Positions 31,721 to 41,414 are shown, counted from the stretch's first letter. The stretch is DNA of 64,000 nt from Bacteroidota bacterium (GCA_005882315.1 VBAR01000004.1:1-64000); one strand, 5' to 3'. Made by a program: numbers and translations. The notes: generated by a model not told the origin, from the sequence alone.

Positions 31721-32875
31721 ATGTTATTTGAATTCACAGAAGAGCAACTGATGATTCAGCAGGCAGCAAGAGATTTTGCCCGTACAGAATGTCTACCCGG
31801 TGTAATTGAAAGAGACGAACTTCAAAAATTTCCCAAAGAACAAGTCATGAAACTAGCTGATTTGGGCTTTCTTGGCATGATGGTAAAACCTGAATATGGC
31901 GGTGCCGGAATGGATACGGTAAGTTATGTGCTGGCAATAGAAGAAATCAGCAAGATAGACGCCAGTGTGAGTGTTGTGATGAGTGTAAATAACAGTTTAG
32001 TATGTTATGGATTGCAGGAATATGGCAATGAAGAACAGAAACAAAAATATTTAACGCCGCTGGCGCAGGGCAAAAAAGATGGTGAGCTTTATATTGGCGC
32101 ATTTCTGTTAAGTGAGCCTGAAGCAGGCAGTGATGCAACAAGCCAGCGGACAATTGCAGAGGATAAAGGCGATCATTATTTGCTGAATGGTACTAAGAAC
32201 TGGATCACCAATGGTAATTCAGCTTCTGTTTATTTGGTAATGGCCCAGACTGATGCTGGTAAAGGAAGCCGCGGCATCAATACATTAATAGTTGAAAAAA
32301 ACTGGCCGGGTGTTACAGTTGGCGCTAAAGAAAATAAACTCGGTATCCGCGGTAGTGATACACATAGCATCATGTTCCAGGATGTAAAAGTGCCGAAGGC
32401 AAACCGGGTTGGAGAAGATGGTTTCGGTTTCAGGTTCGCTATGAAGACGCTTGCCGGCGGACGTATCGGCATTGCATCGCAGGCTCTCGGTATTGCAAGC
32501 GGTGCTTATGAGCTTTCATTAAAATATTCAAAAGAAAGAAAAGCATTTGGCACGGAGATCATGAACCACCAGGCAATTGCATTTAAACTGGCGGATATGG
32601 CTACACGGATCGAAGCGTCCCGGCTATTGTGCCTGAAAGCAGCGTGGGAAAAAGATAATGGGATGGATTATACACTTAGCAGCAGCATGGCAAAAGTATT
32701 TGCAAGTGAAACGGCAATGTGGACAGCGACGGAAGCAGTGCAGATACATGGTGGCTATGGCTTTGTCAAAGAATATCATGTTGAACGGATGATGCGTGAC
32801 GCCAAGATCACCCAGATCTACGAAGGCACAAGTGAGGTGCAGCGGATAGTAATAAGCCGCAGTATCTTAAAGTAA
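31721..32875 (+). CDS. Acyl-CoA dehydrogenase
   Basis: 384 residues, full-length FAD-dependent acyl-CoA dehydrogenase (short/medium or branched chain). Segments: FTEEQLMIQQAARDFA, the FAD/substrate loop AFLLSEPEAGSDA, NGTKNWITNG, and the C-terminal QIYEGTSEVQRIVISR whose Glu is the catalytic base position of the short-chain class. Performs the first oxidation of beta-oxidation or branched-chain amino acid catabolism and passes electrons to ETF. Single gene with a good promoter, leader hairpin and strong terminator. Chain-length specificity cannot be read from the sequence. Confidence 0.94.
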   Translation: MLFEFTEEQLMIQQAARDFARTECLPGVIERDELQKFPKEQVMKLADLGFLGMMVKPEYGGAGMDTVSYVLAIEEISKIDASVSVVMSVNNSLVCYGLQEYGNEEQKQKYLTPLAQGKKDGELYIGAFLLSEPEAGSDATSQRTIAEDKGDHYLLNGTKNWITNGNSASVYLVMAQTDAGKGSRGINTLIVEKNWPGVTVGAKENKLGIRGSDTHSIMFQDVKVPKANRVGEDGFGFRFAMKTLAGGRIGIASQALGIASGAYELSLKYSKERKAFGTEIMNHQAIAFKLADMATRIEASRLLCLKAAWEKDNGMDYTLSSSMAKVFASETAMWTATEAVQIHGGYGFVKEYHVERMMRDAKITQIYEGTSEVQRIVISRSILK

Positions 32876-32895
32876 AATAATGACATAAATCATTT

Positions 32896-32932
32896 AATGT
32901 ACAAACAGCCTTGCTGTTTGTACATTTTTTTT
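32896..32932 (+). terminator. Terminator after acyl-CoA dehydrogenase gene
   Basis: 13-bp perfect stem AATGTACAAACAG / CTGTTTGTACATT (32896-32908, 32914-32926), CCTTG loop, T-run follows. Confidence 0.92.
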
Positions 32933-32981
32933 ACATTTACTTCTTAAGGACTTTTACCCTTTGAATTAAATATTTCATTGA

Positions 32982-33677
32982 ATGTCCGTTAATCTTGAGA
33001 ATTATAAACGGCTGATAAAAAGGCTGGGCACTGAGATAACACTGGTAGCAGTTTCCAAAACTAAACCTTCATCTGAAATCCTTGAGCTTTACAAAGCTGG
33101 TCAACGGGATTTTGGAGAGAATTATGTACAGGAGTTGCTGGAGAAATCTATGCAGTTACCTGCCGATATCCGCTGGCATTTTATTGGTCACCTCCAGGCA
33201 AACAAAGTAAAAAAGATCGCCTCCATTGTGCATATGGTACATGGTGTAGACAGCACCGGCCTGTTGAAAGAAATAAATAAGCAAGCTCGAAAAAAAGACC
33301 ATGTGATCGATTGCTTATTACAGGTGCATATTGCGGATGAAGAAACCAAATTCGGGTTTTATGAAACAGAGATCGACGATCTCATTCAGCAATGGGATGC
33401 ACTTGATCTGCAGAACATAAGAATATGTGGTATGATGGGCATGGCAACATTGACCGAAGACAATGACAAGATCAGGGGTGAGTTTAAATACCTGAAAAAA
33501 TTGTTTGATAAGCATAAAACCTTTCGGGGCTGGCAATCGTCATTCAAAAACCTTTCGATAGGAATGAGTAGTGATTATGAGATTGCAATTGAGGAAGGCG
33601 GGAATATGGTGAGAATCGGTAGCCTGATCTTTGGAGAAAGAGATAAGAAGGGGGTTGACACAGAAGTAGATGCCTAA
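32982..33677 (+). CDS. YggS-family PLP-homeostasis protein
   Basis: 231 residues, fold-type III pyridoxal-phosphate protein of the YggS/PROSC family, which buffers PLP and has no known catalytic activity. The PLP lysine is in VAVSKTKPSSEI, followed by FGENYVQELLEK, WHFIGHLQANKVK, VHGVDSTGLLKEI and the C-terminal SIGMSSDYEIAIEEGGNMVRIGS-like phosphate-binding region. Separated from the acyl-CoA dehydrogenase by a terminator and from the next gene by 57 nt. No exact -7 box, only TACCCTTTG with an extra base. Confidence 0.93.
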   Translation: MSVNLENYKRLIKRLGTEITLVAVSKTKPSSEILELYKAGQRDFGENYVQELLEKSMQLPADIRWHFIGHLQANKVKKIASIVHMVHGVDSTGLLKEINKQARKKDHVIDCLLQVHIADEETKFGFYETEIDDLIQQWDALDLQNIRICGMMGMATLTEDNDKIRGEFKYLKKLFDKHKTFRGWQSSFKNLSIGMSSDYEIAIEEGGNMVRIGSLIFGERDKKGVDTEVDA

Positions 33678-33734
33678 TATTTCCAATGAGTTCGCTATCT
33701 TTAAAACTTTGTAATTATTCCCCACCAATAATTA

Positions 33735-34211
33735 ATGAAAATTTATACAATTATAGCCCTGCTGTTATTTGCCTTTGAGTTGAATGCTCAAGAAACAGGC
33801 GACACTACATATGCCCGCTGCCCGATAGCTATTACAGATACCAGTGGATATAATAATTATTTTACTTCGCATCAAAGTGCTGTTGTAAAAGTTGAAAAGA
33901 TAAAAGGCAATCTCACCATTACTATTCAGCAACGGGAGCAGTTTTTTACTATGTTTTTCAAGGGAAAAAAGCTTTCTTCAAGAACTTATAAAATAAAGAC
34001 AAACGCTGATGATAAAGCTGAAGTGTATGCAAGATATTCTTTTCGTTCAGCGGGCCGTGCTTCTTATGTTGAAGCAACTTCAGGTACAATTGAAGTAACT
34101 TATAATAAGGAAACAGAACACTGGAATCTCAAAGTAAACGGCATTCTCAGTAACCTTGTGGAGCGTACGGTTGCTTATTACAAAATAAAAGCTGATTTTT
34201 CAATTAAGTAA
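33735..34211 (+). CDS. Hypothetical exported protein
   Basis: 158 residues. MKIYTIIALLLFAFELNAQ is a signal peptide. The mature part is rich in beta strands and charged residues (VKVEKIKGNLTITIQQREQFF, TYNKETEHWNLKVNG). It has one cysteine early (YARCPIAI). I do not recognise the family. Six nucleotides after its stop lies the end of the convergent dioxygenase-like gene. May be co-transcribed with yggS. Function unknown. Confidence 0.65.
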   Translation: MKIYTIIALLLFAFELNAQETGDTTYARCPIAITDTSGYNNYFTSHQSAVVKVEKIKGNLTITIQQREQFFTMFFKGKKLSSRTYKIKTNADDKAEVYARYSFRSAGRASYVEATSGTIEVTYNKETEHWNLKVNGILSNLVERTVAYYKIKADFSIK

Positions 34212-34216
34212 CCAGC

Positions 34217-34873
34217 TTACTGTTTGGGATAATCTTTCACATTTAATCCTAATGTAATATTTCTTACAGAATGGAGTATCCCATCTTTCATTTCTGTTTT
34301 TAAAATACCATTTCCTCCAACAGGGTTTGTTCGGTTTCTTTCCGATGCAGGCAGCAACGGGTCATCATCGAATACGAATTCATCGATCCAGTATTCAGAG
34401 AACCCTGGTTCTTTTATTGTTGGGTGAATATGTTTAGGGTTACTGCTGTTAGGATATGAAGCAGGAACTAACGTATAGATTTTATATTCGCCTTTTTCAT
34501 TTGTTTTTATCCAGCCGCGGATATAACCATGTCGTTTACCCCAGCCTTTCTCATTTCCTTTCGTTGCGTAAATACCTTTCTGGTCGGTATGATAAACATA
34601 CAGCACAACTCCTGCCGCCGGCGTCTTGCCATCGGGCTTATAAATAATTCCACTGATCTGAATTTTAGGTCCGGCATCATTAAAATCGGGTAATGTATCC
34701 ACTTCATTTAACTGTGAAAAGGGAACCGGGCTCTCATAAATCGCTTCGCATCCTTCACAATTGCCGCCAACCTTTTTATCGGATGCCAGCGGTTGGTTTT
34801 TAACAGTTGTACCAGTTTGTGTACAGGCCTGTAAACTTATAGTTATCAGTATTAATACCCAAAATGTTTTCAT
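34217..34873 (-). CDS. Intradiol-dioxygenase-like lipoprotein
   Basis: 218 residues. Lipobox L-Q-A-C at about residue 17 after a hydrophobic stretch, so probably membrane-anchored outside the cytoplasm. The body resembles the protocatechuate 3,4-dioxygenase beta fold: GVVLYVYHTDQKGIYAT, HGYIRGWIKTNEKGEYKIYTL, PASYPNSS and KHIHPTIKEPG. The Fe(III) ligands of the family are 2 Tyr and 2 His; here the Tyr of GIYAT, Tyr of ASYP and both His of HIH are in place. Exported members of this family are common in Bacteroidota, and their substrates are unknown. There are no aromatic-degradation genes beside it. A CEGCE pair follows the lipobox region. Confidence 0.82.
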   Translation of the reverse strand: MKTFWVLILITISLQACTQTGTTVKNQPLASDKKVGGNCEGCEAIYESPVPFSQLNEVDTLPDFNDAGPKIQISGIIYKPDGKTPAAGVVLYVYHTDQKGIYATKGNEKGWGKRHGYIRGWIKTNEKGEYKIYTLVPASYPNSSNPKHIHPTIKEPGFSEYWIDEFVFDDDPLLPASERNRTNPVGGNGILKTEMKDGILHSVRNITLGLNVKDYPKQ

Positions 34874-35038
34874 GGCTATACTTTTAAAACAAGTTAATCT
34901 AACAGGAACCCATTTTGTAAAACGATTACATATCCGGTATAAAAGGCGTGATAAAATGCAAAATGCTTTTCATCAAGTCACAGTTACCCTATGTGTAATG
35001 TGTTTTACGGACTGTATTTCGTAAATTTATTTTGCACT

Positions 35039-36073
35039 ATGCACAACGCTCCATTCTTTATAAAGTACAAACTGCATCATGTCATCATCTGGATGCTGGT
35101 TTTTGGCATTTGGTACAACCTCCGTGTCCAGGATTATCCGCCGGACAAGGGTTTTATTATTACCCTATTGAAAGTAACTGACCTGGCACTGATGATATAT
35201 ATTGCGAACTTCTTATTGGTTCCGCATTTATTGTACAAAAAAAGATATTTCCTTTTTGGGTTAAGTTATATTGTTATGATCTTGCTGAGCAGCTATAGTA
35301 AAATGCAGATACTTGGCCATATCTATAATAATCCCGGGTTGTTTGCGATCAACTCTGTAAACTTTAAAGCAAGGATCTATGATAATATCATTCCGCATTT
35401 CTTCCTTGTTACGGCAGGTGTAGCCGTAAAACTGGTGATCGATTTTATAAAAACACAACAGCGCTTAACTGAAATGGCGAAGGAAAAAGCGGAGACGGAA
35501 TTGAGTTTTCTGAAATCACAGATCAACCCGCATTTTCTTTTTAACTCTATCAATTCGGTTTATTTTCTCATCAACAAAGAGAATGAGGAAGCGAGAAATG
35601 CGCTACATAAATTTTCTGAAATGCTGCGTTACCAGCTTTATGAATGTAATGGCGATAAAATACCGGTAGAAAAGGAGATCACTTTTTTAAAAGATTATGT
35701 GGACCTGCAAAAGCTCCGTACAGATGAGCAGTATAAGATTGAGCTCAATTGCTCGCCGGATGTAAAGGGTTTTTCTATTGAACCTATTTTGCTGATTCCT
35801 TTTGTTGAAAATTCCTTTAAACATATTTCTCATTTTGCGGATGGAAGAAAAAATGAAATAAAGATTGATATTTCAAAACAAAATGGAGAAATGAATTTTA
35901 GTGTAAACAATACTACAGAAGGGGGAGTGCTAAATGGAAAAGAGCAGGGTGGTATCGGGCTGGTGAATGTTAAACGAAGGCTGGAGTTATTATATCCCGG
36001 CAAACACAAATTGGAAATAAAAAATAGTAATGGATATTTTGATGTGAATCTTAAGTTGCAAATAAGTAATTAG
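35039..36073 (+). CDS. LytS-like sensor histidine kinase
   Basis: 344 residues. Four or five transmembrane helices in residues 1-140, then a coiled linker (TQQRLTEMAKEKAETELSFLKSQ) and a His_kinase (LytS/YehU) domain with the phospho-acceptor His in NPHFLFNSINSVYF, followed by a HATPase-like end (IPFVENSFKHI, GGIGLVNVKRRLELLYPG). ATG 35039 (MHNAPFFIKYK) is preferred: a one-mismatch -7 box TTATTTTG ends 4 nt before it. The response regulator follows after 30 nt. The stimulus is unknown. Typical two-gene unit of Bacteroidota. Confidence 0.92.
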   Translation: MHNAPFFIKYKLHHVIIWMLVFGIWYNLRVQDYPPDKGFIITLLKVTDLALMIYIANFLLVPHLLYKKRYFLFGLSYIVMILLSSYSKMQILGHIYNNPGLFAINSVNFKARIYDNIIPHFFLVTAGVAVKLVIDFIKTQQRLTEMAKEKAETELSFLKSQINPHFLFNSINSVYFLINKENEEARNALHKFSEMLRYQLYECNGDKIPVEKEITFLKDYVDLQKLRTDEQYKIELNCSPDVKGFSIEPILLIPFVENSFKHISHFADGRKNEIKIDISKQNGEMNFSVNNTTEGGVLNGKEQGGIGLVNVKRRLELLYPGKHKLEIKNSNGYFDVNLKLQISN

Positions 36074-36103
36074 TTATTCAATAACTTTTCCAGGTATCAA
36101 ATA

Positions 36104-36832
36104 ATGAAAATTAATTGTATCATAATTGATGACGAACCACTGGCCCGCAAAGGACTGAAGGAATATATTACGGATGTCGATTTTTTAAATCTTATTGGTG
36201 AATATGATAATCCTTTAAAAGCAACAGAGCAGATCAGCAAAGGAGAAATACAATTGCTTTTTTTGGATATACAAATGCCAAAGATCACTGGACTTGATTT
36301 TTTTAAAACTTTGCAACAAGCTCCACCGGTTATTTTTACTACAGCTTACCCGAAGTATGCGCTGGATGGCTTTGAATTAAATGCACTTGACTATCTCGTT
36401 AAACCAATTTCTTTCGACCGGTTTTTAAAAGCAACAATGCGTGCAAAAGAGTTTTATGAAATAAGACAGGTAAATGCAGAAGATGCGAAACAGGCAACAG
36501 CACAACAGGATTATTTCTTTATCAAGGCTGATAATAAGCTTGTAAAAATTCAGTTTGATGAAATACTCTATGTTGAAGCATTACAAAACTATGTGGTCAT
36601 TCATACCACGGATAAAAAATACATCACTTACCTTACTTTCAAATCGGTGGAAGAATACCTTCCTGCCTCATTATTTATTAAAGTGCATAAATCCTATATA
36701 ATTGCTGCAGGTAAAATAGAAAGTATTGAAGGGAATGATATCCGCATCGGGGCACATCATATACCCATCAGCCGAAACCTGAAAGATGAAGTGATGGAAA
36801 AATTACTAAAAGGAAAATTTTTGAAACGCTGA
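36104..36832 (+). CDS. LytTR-family response regulator
   Basis: 242 residues. Receiver domain with acidic pocket (IIDDEP) and phospho-acceptor Asp in LLFLDIQMPKITG, Thr/Lys of the pocket in FTTAYPKYAL and YLVKPISFDRF. The LytTR DNA-binding domain follows from about residue 135 (FFIKADNKLVKIQFDEILYVEALQNYVVIHT... KVHKSYIIA). Partner of the kinase 30 nt upstream. Its targets cannot be seen. The TGA abuts the stop codon of the convergent SET gene: TGATCA across 36830-36835. Confidence 0.94.
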   Translation: MKINCIIIDDEPLARKGLKEYITDVDFLNLIGEYDNPLKATEQISKGEIQLLFLDIQMPKITGLDFFKTLQQAPPVIFTTAYPKYALDGFELNALDYLVKPISFDRFLKATMRAKEFYEIRQVNAEDAKQATAQQDYFFIKADNKLVKIQFDEILYVEALQNYVVIHTTDKKYITYLTFKSVEEYLPASLFIKVHKSYIIAAGKIESIEGNDIRIGAHHIPISRNLKDEVMEKLLKGKFLKR

Positions 36833-37249
36833 TCAATCGTACTCATCTGTTTCTACGAGGTGCTTGTAATTCACCAGCAATTCAGTTCCTGCCGGAATAT
36901 CAATCAATGCTTCATAGAATTCACCTTCATCCACTGGTGTGATATTGGGCAGAGAAGAATGATTAAGATAATTTACCATATCCACCATTTTGAAACCATG
37001 TGATGGAATGAAATAATCTTCCTTATCGTAGAGGCAATAAGTTTCCACTAAATTTTTTGAATAATCGGGTAGCTTGTCAACATCCGTGATGGGGATTTTT
37101 ATCCAGTTGATCTCATTTTTAGAAAAGATATCACGGCAACCCTTTGGAATGTCTTTCAACGCAAATACCCCGATACCGTGGACGATTGATGGCTTCAAAG
37201 TGACAAATGTCTCGGTTGCCAGTTCTTTTAAGATCTGTTCTTTAGTCAT
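36833..37249 (-). CDS. SET-domain protein
   Basis: 138 residues. A compact SET fold: VTLKPSIVHGIGVFALKDIPKG at the N-terminus, the DMVNYLNHSSLPNI segment (N-H motif that binds SAM and forms the pseudoknot) and YEALIDIPAGTELLVNY with the terminal catalytic tyrosine. SET enzymes are lysine methyltransferases in eukaryotes; in bacteria they also occur but the substrates are usually unknown. No chromatin-like partner is seen, though a very basic 51-aa protein is encoded just upstream. Its stop codon abuts that of the LytTR regulator. Start ATG 37249. Confidence 0.85.
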   Translation of the reverse strand: MTKEQILKELATETFVTLKPSIVHGIGVFALKDIPKGCRDIFSKNEINWIKIPITDVDKLPDYSKNLVETYCLYDKEDYFIPSHGFKMVDMVNYLNHSSLPNITPVDEGEFYEALIDIPAGTELLVNYKHLVETDEYD

Positions 37250-37272
37250 AATAAATATGTGGTGGATGGAGG

Positions 37273-37428
37273 TTAGCTGCCTCTTTGTGAACCCGTATTA
37301 GATTGTTTGCTTACAAAACCGGTTGATTTAGGCTTCTGAATGAATTTAGAACCTTGTGTATTGCCGGCAGCATTTTTTTTACCTTCCTTCTTATTATCTT
37401 TTCCTTTCTTTTGATTTAGTAGTGACAT
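37273..37428 (-). CDS. Very basic 51-aa protein
   Basis: A 51-residue frame, MSLLNQKKGKDNKKEGKKNA at its start and ending KQSNTGSQRGS, rich in Lys, Asn, Gln and Ser, without hydrophobic segments or cysteines. It lies 23 nt upstream of the SET gene in the same orientation. ATG 37428 is preceded by a TATCTTTA near-match -7 box about 30 nt upstream. The codon pattern and the lack of stops support a real gene, and I recall similar short basic proteins in this group, but no function. The nearby SET protein could methylate such a lysine-rich partner; that is only inference. Confidence 0.55.
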   Translation of the reverse strand: MSLLNQKKGKDNKKEGKKNAAGNTQGSKFIQKPKSTGFVSKQSNTGSQRGS

Positions 37429-37548
37429 AGAGTTTGATTTTTGTTTGTAAAGATAATGCCTATAAGGCTTTTAGCATCATGTAAATTTTTAACAGGTAAC
37501 TCACATCATTGTCGGGGTTGGGTTTTATTTTTAGTGTAAATTTATTGC

Positions 37549-38076
37549 ATGAAAAAATTGCTTAGTCTTCTTCTTTTGTACCCGGCTTTTATATCTGCAC
37601 AGGATTGCCAACTTAGGGATGAGAAAGATCAATTTAACCAGGGTGTGAGGCTTACAACAGGGTTCAAGGAATTTGTAAAAGGAAAGGAGGAGTTTTTGTT
37701 TTCTGTTACCGCAGACAAAACCGAAATGGATCTGTTCTTTTCTGTTAGCCATCCTAATGGGATCTGTTTTGACGATTATTCCCGTGCAACCGTGATTTTT
37801 GAAGGAGGAAAGCAAAGGGCTACATTTAAAAATGGTGGGACTACCAATTGCAAGGGTAATTTTCATTTTGTTTTTAAGAACCAGGAAATTCAACCAGCCA
37901 ATCTTACTAATCTTACGCTGAAAAAAATAGAGAAGATACAATTATCCGGTAGCTCAGAAAAGAAAATTGAGTTGATCCCTACGGCAGAAGAACAGGAACT
38001 GTTACTGAAAATGATAAGCTGCATGGCAAAGGAACTAGAGGAGTTACGAAAAGATACATGGAAACCTAAACAGTAA
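37549..38076 (+). CDS. Hypothetical exported protein
   Basis: 175 residues with signal peptide MKKLLSLLLLYPAFISAQ. The mature part has cysteines in DCQLRDE, GICFDDYS and TTNCKGNF, a beta-rich body and a C-terminal helix with AEEQELLLKMISCMAKELEEL. I do not recognise the family. It is in its own position between the SET/basic-protein pair (divergent) and glnS. Function unknown. Confidence 0.7.
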   Translation: MKKLLSLLLLYPAFISAQDCQLRDEKDQFNQGVRLTTGFKEFVKGKEEFLFSVTADKTEMDLFFSVSHPNGICFDDYSRATVIFEGGKQRATFKNGGTTNCKGNFHFVFKNQEIQPANLTNLTLKKIEKIQLSGSSEKKIELIPTAEEQELLLKMISCMAKELEELRKDTWKPKQ

Positions 38077-38134
38077 ACAGCTTATTATTAATAATCAATA
38101 AGCTTTATTCCCAATAAAACTGCCTCTTAAATAT

Positions 38135-38142
38135 TATCTTTG
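38135..38142 (+). promoter_or_regulatory. -7 promoter box (TATCTTTG) for glnS
   Basis: Exact TAnnTTTG match, 7 nt before ATG 38150, implying a very short or absent leader. Confidence 0.6.
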
Positions 38143-38149
38143 CCGACTT

Positions 38150-39823
38150 ATGGCAGAGGAACTAAAAAAAGAAGAACGCAGTCTTAATTTTCTTGAAGAA
38201 ATTATTGAAACAGATCTTGCAGCTGGTAAATATAAAGCTATTGTTACCCGTTTTCCGCCAGAGCCGAATGGTTACCTCCATATCGGGCATGCTTCAAGTA
38301 TCTGTTTGAATTTTGGACTTACTAAAAAATATCCAGGCTATACCAATCTTCGTTTTGATGATACAAATCCTGAGACTGAAGAAACAGAATACGTTGAAAG
38401 TATCAAGGATGATGTTCGCTGGTTGGGTTTTGAATGGAAACATGAACTATATGCTTCTGATTATTTTGATCAGTTGTTTGAATTTGCAATAGCACTGATC
38501 AAAAAAGGCCTGGCTTATGTGGATGAAAGTACCAGTGAAGAAATGGCTGCATTAAAAGGTACACCAACTGAACCAGGAAAAAATAGTAAATACAGGGACA
38601 GGAGCATTGATGAGAATCTTGATCTGTTTACACGAATGAAGAACGGCGAGTTTGCAGATGGCAGCCGGACGCTGCGTGCAAAAATTGATATGGCGCATAT
38701 CAATATGCTGATGCGTGACCCGGTGCTTTATCGTATCAAGCATGCACATCATCACCGTACAGGTGATAAATGGTGCATTTACCCGATGTATGATTTTGCA
38801 CATGGGCAAAGTGATTCAATAGAAAATATTACTCACTCTATCTGTACGTTGGAGTTTGTTCCGCATCGTGAACTATACGACTGGTTGATCGGGAAACTGG
38901 AAATTTATCCTTCACATCAATATGAATTTGCAAGAAGGAATATCAACTACACTGTTACCAGCAAAAGAAAACTGTTGCAGTTAGTAAATGAAAAATTTGT
39001 TACAGGATGGGATGATCCTAGGATGCCTACTGTAAGTGGTTTGCGACGCCGGGGCTACACACCCGATAGTATCCGTGACTTTTGCGATCGTATTGGTATT
39101 GCTAAAAGAGAGAATATCGTTGATGTAGGATTGCTGGAATTCTGTTTGAGAGAGCATTTGAATAAAATTGCATATAGAAGAATGGTAGTGTTTGATCCCG
39201 TTAAAGTTGTTATCACGAATTACAGTAATGAACCCGAATTACTTTCAAGTGAGAATAATCCTGAAGATCCTAATGGAGGAGTTCGTGATATCCCATTCAG
39301 TCGTGAGATCTATATCGAACGGGATGATTTTATGGAAAATCCGCCGAAGAAATATTTCAGGCTTGCTCCGGGACAAATGGTTCGTTTGAAAAGCGCATAC
39401 ATCATCAAATGTGAAGAAGTAATAAAAGATGCAGCCGGTAATGTAACTGAGTTACGGTGCACCTATATACCTGAAAGTAAAAGCGGGCATGATACAAGTG
39501 GTATTCATGTAAAAGGAACTTTGCATTGGGTAAATGTTACGGATGCAGTAGAAGTAGAAGTAAGAGAGTATGACAGGTTGTTCCGTGTGGAGGATCCGTC
39601 AAGTGAAGAAGGAGATTTTAAAGATTATATCAACCCGCAGTCACTTAAAGTGGTGAAAGGATTTGCTGAGCCTTCGATAAAGAATGCAAAGTTTGATAAT
39701 AGGTTTCAATTTTTGCGCAAAGGGTATTATTGTCTTGATAAAGATTCTTCAGAAGAAGGGATGATCTTTAACCGAACAGTTACATTGAAAGATGCATGGG
39801 CGAAGGAAGTGAAGAAAGGGTAG
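38150..39823 (+). CDS. glnS: Glutamine-tRNA ligase
   Basis: 557 residues. Class I aminoacyl-tRNA synthetase; charges tRNA-Gln directly. HIGH motif in PPEPNGYLHIGHASSICLNF, GlnRS-type specificity loop in YDFAHGQSDSIENITHSICTLEF, KMSKS-like VTSKRKLLQL, and the two beta-barrel anticodon-binding domains at the C-terminus (PGQMVRLKSAYIIKCEE, LHWVNVTDAVEVEVREYDRLF). No YqeY or amidotransferase fusion. Its presence implies that Gln-tRNA is made directly in this organism. Stand-alone gene; converges on the mutase gene with a 31-nt gap. Confidence 0.96.
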   Translation: MAEELKKEERSLNFLEEIIETDLAAGKYKAIVTRFPPEPNGYLHIGHASSICLNFGLTKKYPGYTNLRFDDTNPETEETEYVESIKDDVRWLGFEWKHELYASDYFDQLFEFAIALIKKGLAYVDESTSEEMAALKGTPTEPGKNSKYRDRSIDENLDLFTRMKNGEFADGSRTLRAKIDMAHINMLMRDPVLYRIKHAHHHRTGDKWCIYPMYDFAHGQSDSIENITHSICTLEFVPHRELYDWLIGKLEIYPSHQYEFARRNINYTVTSKRKLLQLVNEKFVTGWDDPRMPTVSGLRRRGYTPDSIRDFCDRIGIAKRENIVDVGLLEFCLREHLNKIAYRRMVVFDPVKVVITNYSNEPELLSSENNPEDPNGGVRDIPFSREIYIERDDFMENPPKKYFRLAPGQMVRLKSAYIIKCEEVIKDAAGNVTELRCTYIPESKSGHDTSGIHVKGTLHWVNVTDAVEVEVREYDRLFRVEDPSSEEGDFKDYINPQSLKVVKGFAEPSIKNAKFDNRFQFLRKGYYCLDKDSSEEGMIFNRTVTLKDAWAKEVKKG

Positions 39824-39854
39824 GAGCTACTCAGACAATATTTCATATTGCTGA

Positions 39855-41414
39855 TTATTTATGCTCCCCAAAAACAGCTCTTAGCTCATCAGCAATTTCA
39901 CCCAAGGTTATATTATTTTCAACGGCTTCTATTACTGCAGGCATCAGGTTTTCGCCGCTGGCAGCTTTATCATTTAGTTGTTGCAGAAGGGAATCAACTT
40001 TTGCGTTGTTGCGGTTTTGCTTTAGTTGTTTTAGCTTTTCTATTTGTATCAACCGTATGCTGTCATCTATTTTAAAAAGAGGGATAGGTTCTTCAGTATC
40101 CACCTGGAATTTATTTACACCTACAATTATCCTCTCATTCGTTTCTACCTGCCGCTGATGTTCGTAGGCGCTGCGGGCAATTTCATTTTGTATAAAGCCC
40201 TGTTCGATAGCACTCACACTTCCGCCCATTACATCAATTTTTTCTATCAGCTTCCATGCAGCGGCTTCTACTTCGTTTGTCAATGATTCTATAAAATAGC
40301 TCCCGCCTAATGGATCAACTGTATCAGGAGCACCACTTTCAAAGGCAACAACTTGTTGCGTACGCAATGCAATTCGTGCAGCCTCTTCTGTTGGCAAACT
40401 CATTGCTTCATCATATCCATTGGTATGTAAAGATTGTGTGCCTCCTAAAACTGCTGCTAGTGTTTGAATGGTTACTCTTGAAATATTATTCAATGGCTGT
40501 TGGGCTGTTAATGTACTTCCCCCGGTTTGTGTATGAAAGCGGAGCATCATTGCTTTGGGATCAGTTGCGCCGAGCCCTTTCATCATTTTTGCCCACATGC
40601 GTCTTGCCGCACGGAACTTGGCCACTTCTTCAAATAAATTATTATGTGCATTGAAAAAGAAGGAGAGGCGTTTGCCAAATACATTTATATCTAATCCTTT
40701 TTCCAATGCGGCCTGTACATAGGCTTTCCCATTGCTGAGAGTAAATGCAATTTCCTGCACAGCTGTACTTCCTGCTTCCCGGATATGATAGCCGGAAATA
40801 GAGATCGTATTCCACTTCGGCACTTCAAGACTGCACCATTCAAAAATATCGGTAATGATGCGCATAGAAGGTTTGGGCGGATAAATATAAGTTCCTCTTG
40901 CGGCATATTCTTTTAAAATATCATTTTGTATAGTGCCGCTTATTTTTTTCAGATCAGCGCCTTGCTGTTTTGCCAATGCAACATATAATGAGAGTAAAAT
41001 AAATCCTGTTGCATTTATCGTCATGGAAGTAGATACATCTTCCAGTTTTATTCCTTTGAACAATGCCTTCATGTCTTCCAGCGAATCAATGGCGACACCA
41101 ACTTTGCCAACTTCACCTTCTGCCAAGGCATGATCACTGTCATATCCTATTTGTGTAGGTAAATCAAATGCTACACTCAGTCCATTTACTCCTTGCGATA
41201 ATAAATAATGGTATCGCTTATTACTTTCTTCTGCAGTACTGAAACCGGCGTATTGCCGCATGGTCCAGAGTTTACCCCGATACATGTCGGATTGAATACC
41301 TCTTGTGTAGGGGTATTCGCCGGCTTGTTGGTTACTCGCAGCTTGTAAATCAGATTCAGAATAAACAGGTTTTATCTCTATTCCTGAATCTGTATATTTT
41401 TTTTTATCCGGCAT
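39855..41414 (-). CDS. Methylmalonyl-CoA mutase large-subunit family protein, no B12 domain
   Basis: 519 residues covering only the substrate-binding TIM-barrel part of the mutase: [74 protein letters not shown] and [20 protein letters not shown]. The Tyr in RQYAGF matches methylmalonyl-CoA rather than isobutyryl-CoA mutases. The cobalamin-binding domain (D-x-H-x-x-G) is absent, so a separate small subunit must exist elsewhere, as in archaeal-type split mutases. Interconverts succinyl- and methylmalonyl-CoA if the substrate inference holds. Its start directly follows the stop of the upstream small gene (41414/41415), so the two are coupled. Confidence 0.9.
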   Translation of the reverse strand: MPDKKKYTDSGIEIKPVYSESDLQAASNQQAGEYPYTRGIQSDMYRGKLWTMRQYAGFSTAEESNKRYHYLLSQGVNGLSVAFDLPTQIGYDSDHALAEGEVGKVGVAIDSLEDMKALFKGIKLEDVSTSMTINATGFILLSLYVALAKQQGADLKKISGTIQNDILKEYAARGTYIYPPKPSMRIITDIFEWCSLEVPKWNTISISGYHIREAGSTAVQEIAFTLSNGKAYVQAALEKGLDINVFGKRLSFFFNAHNNLFEEVAKFRAARRMWAKMMKGLGATDPKAMMLRFHTQTGGSTLTAQQPLNNISRVTIQTLAAVLGGTQSLHTNGYDEAMSLPTEEAARIALRTQQVVAFESGAPDTVDPLGGSYFIESLTNEVEAAAWKLIEKIDVMGGSVSAIEQGFIQNEIARSAYEHQRQVETNERIIVGVNKFQVDTEEPIPLFKIDDSIRLIQIEKLKQLKQNRNNAKVDSLLQQLNDKAASGENLMPAVIEAVENNITLGEIADELRAVFGEHK

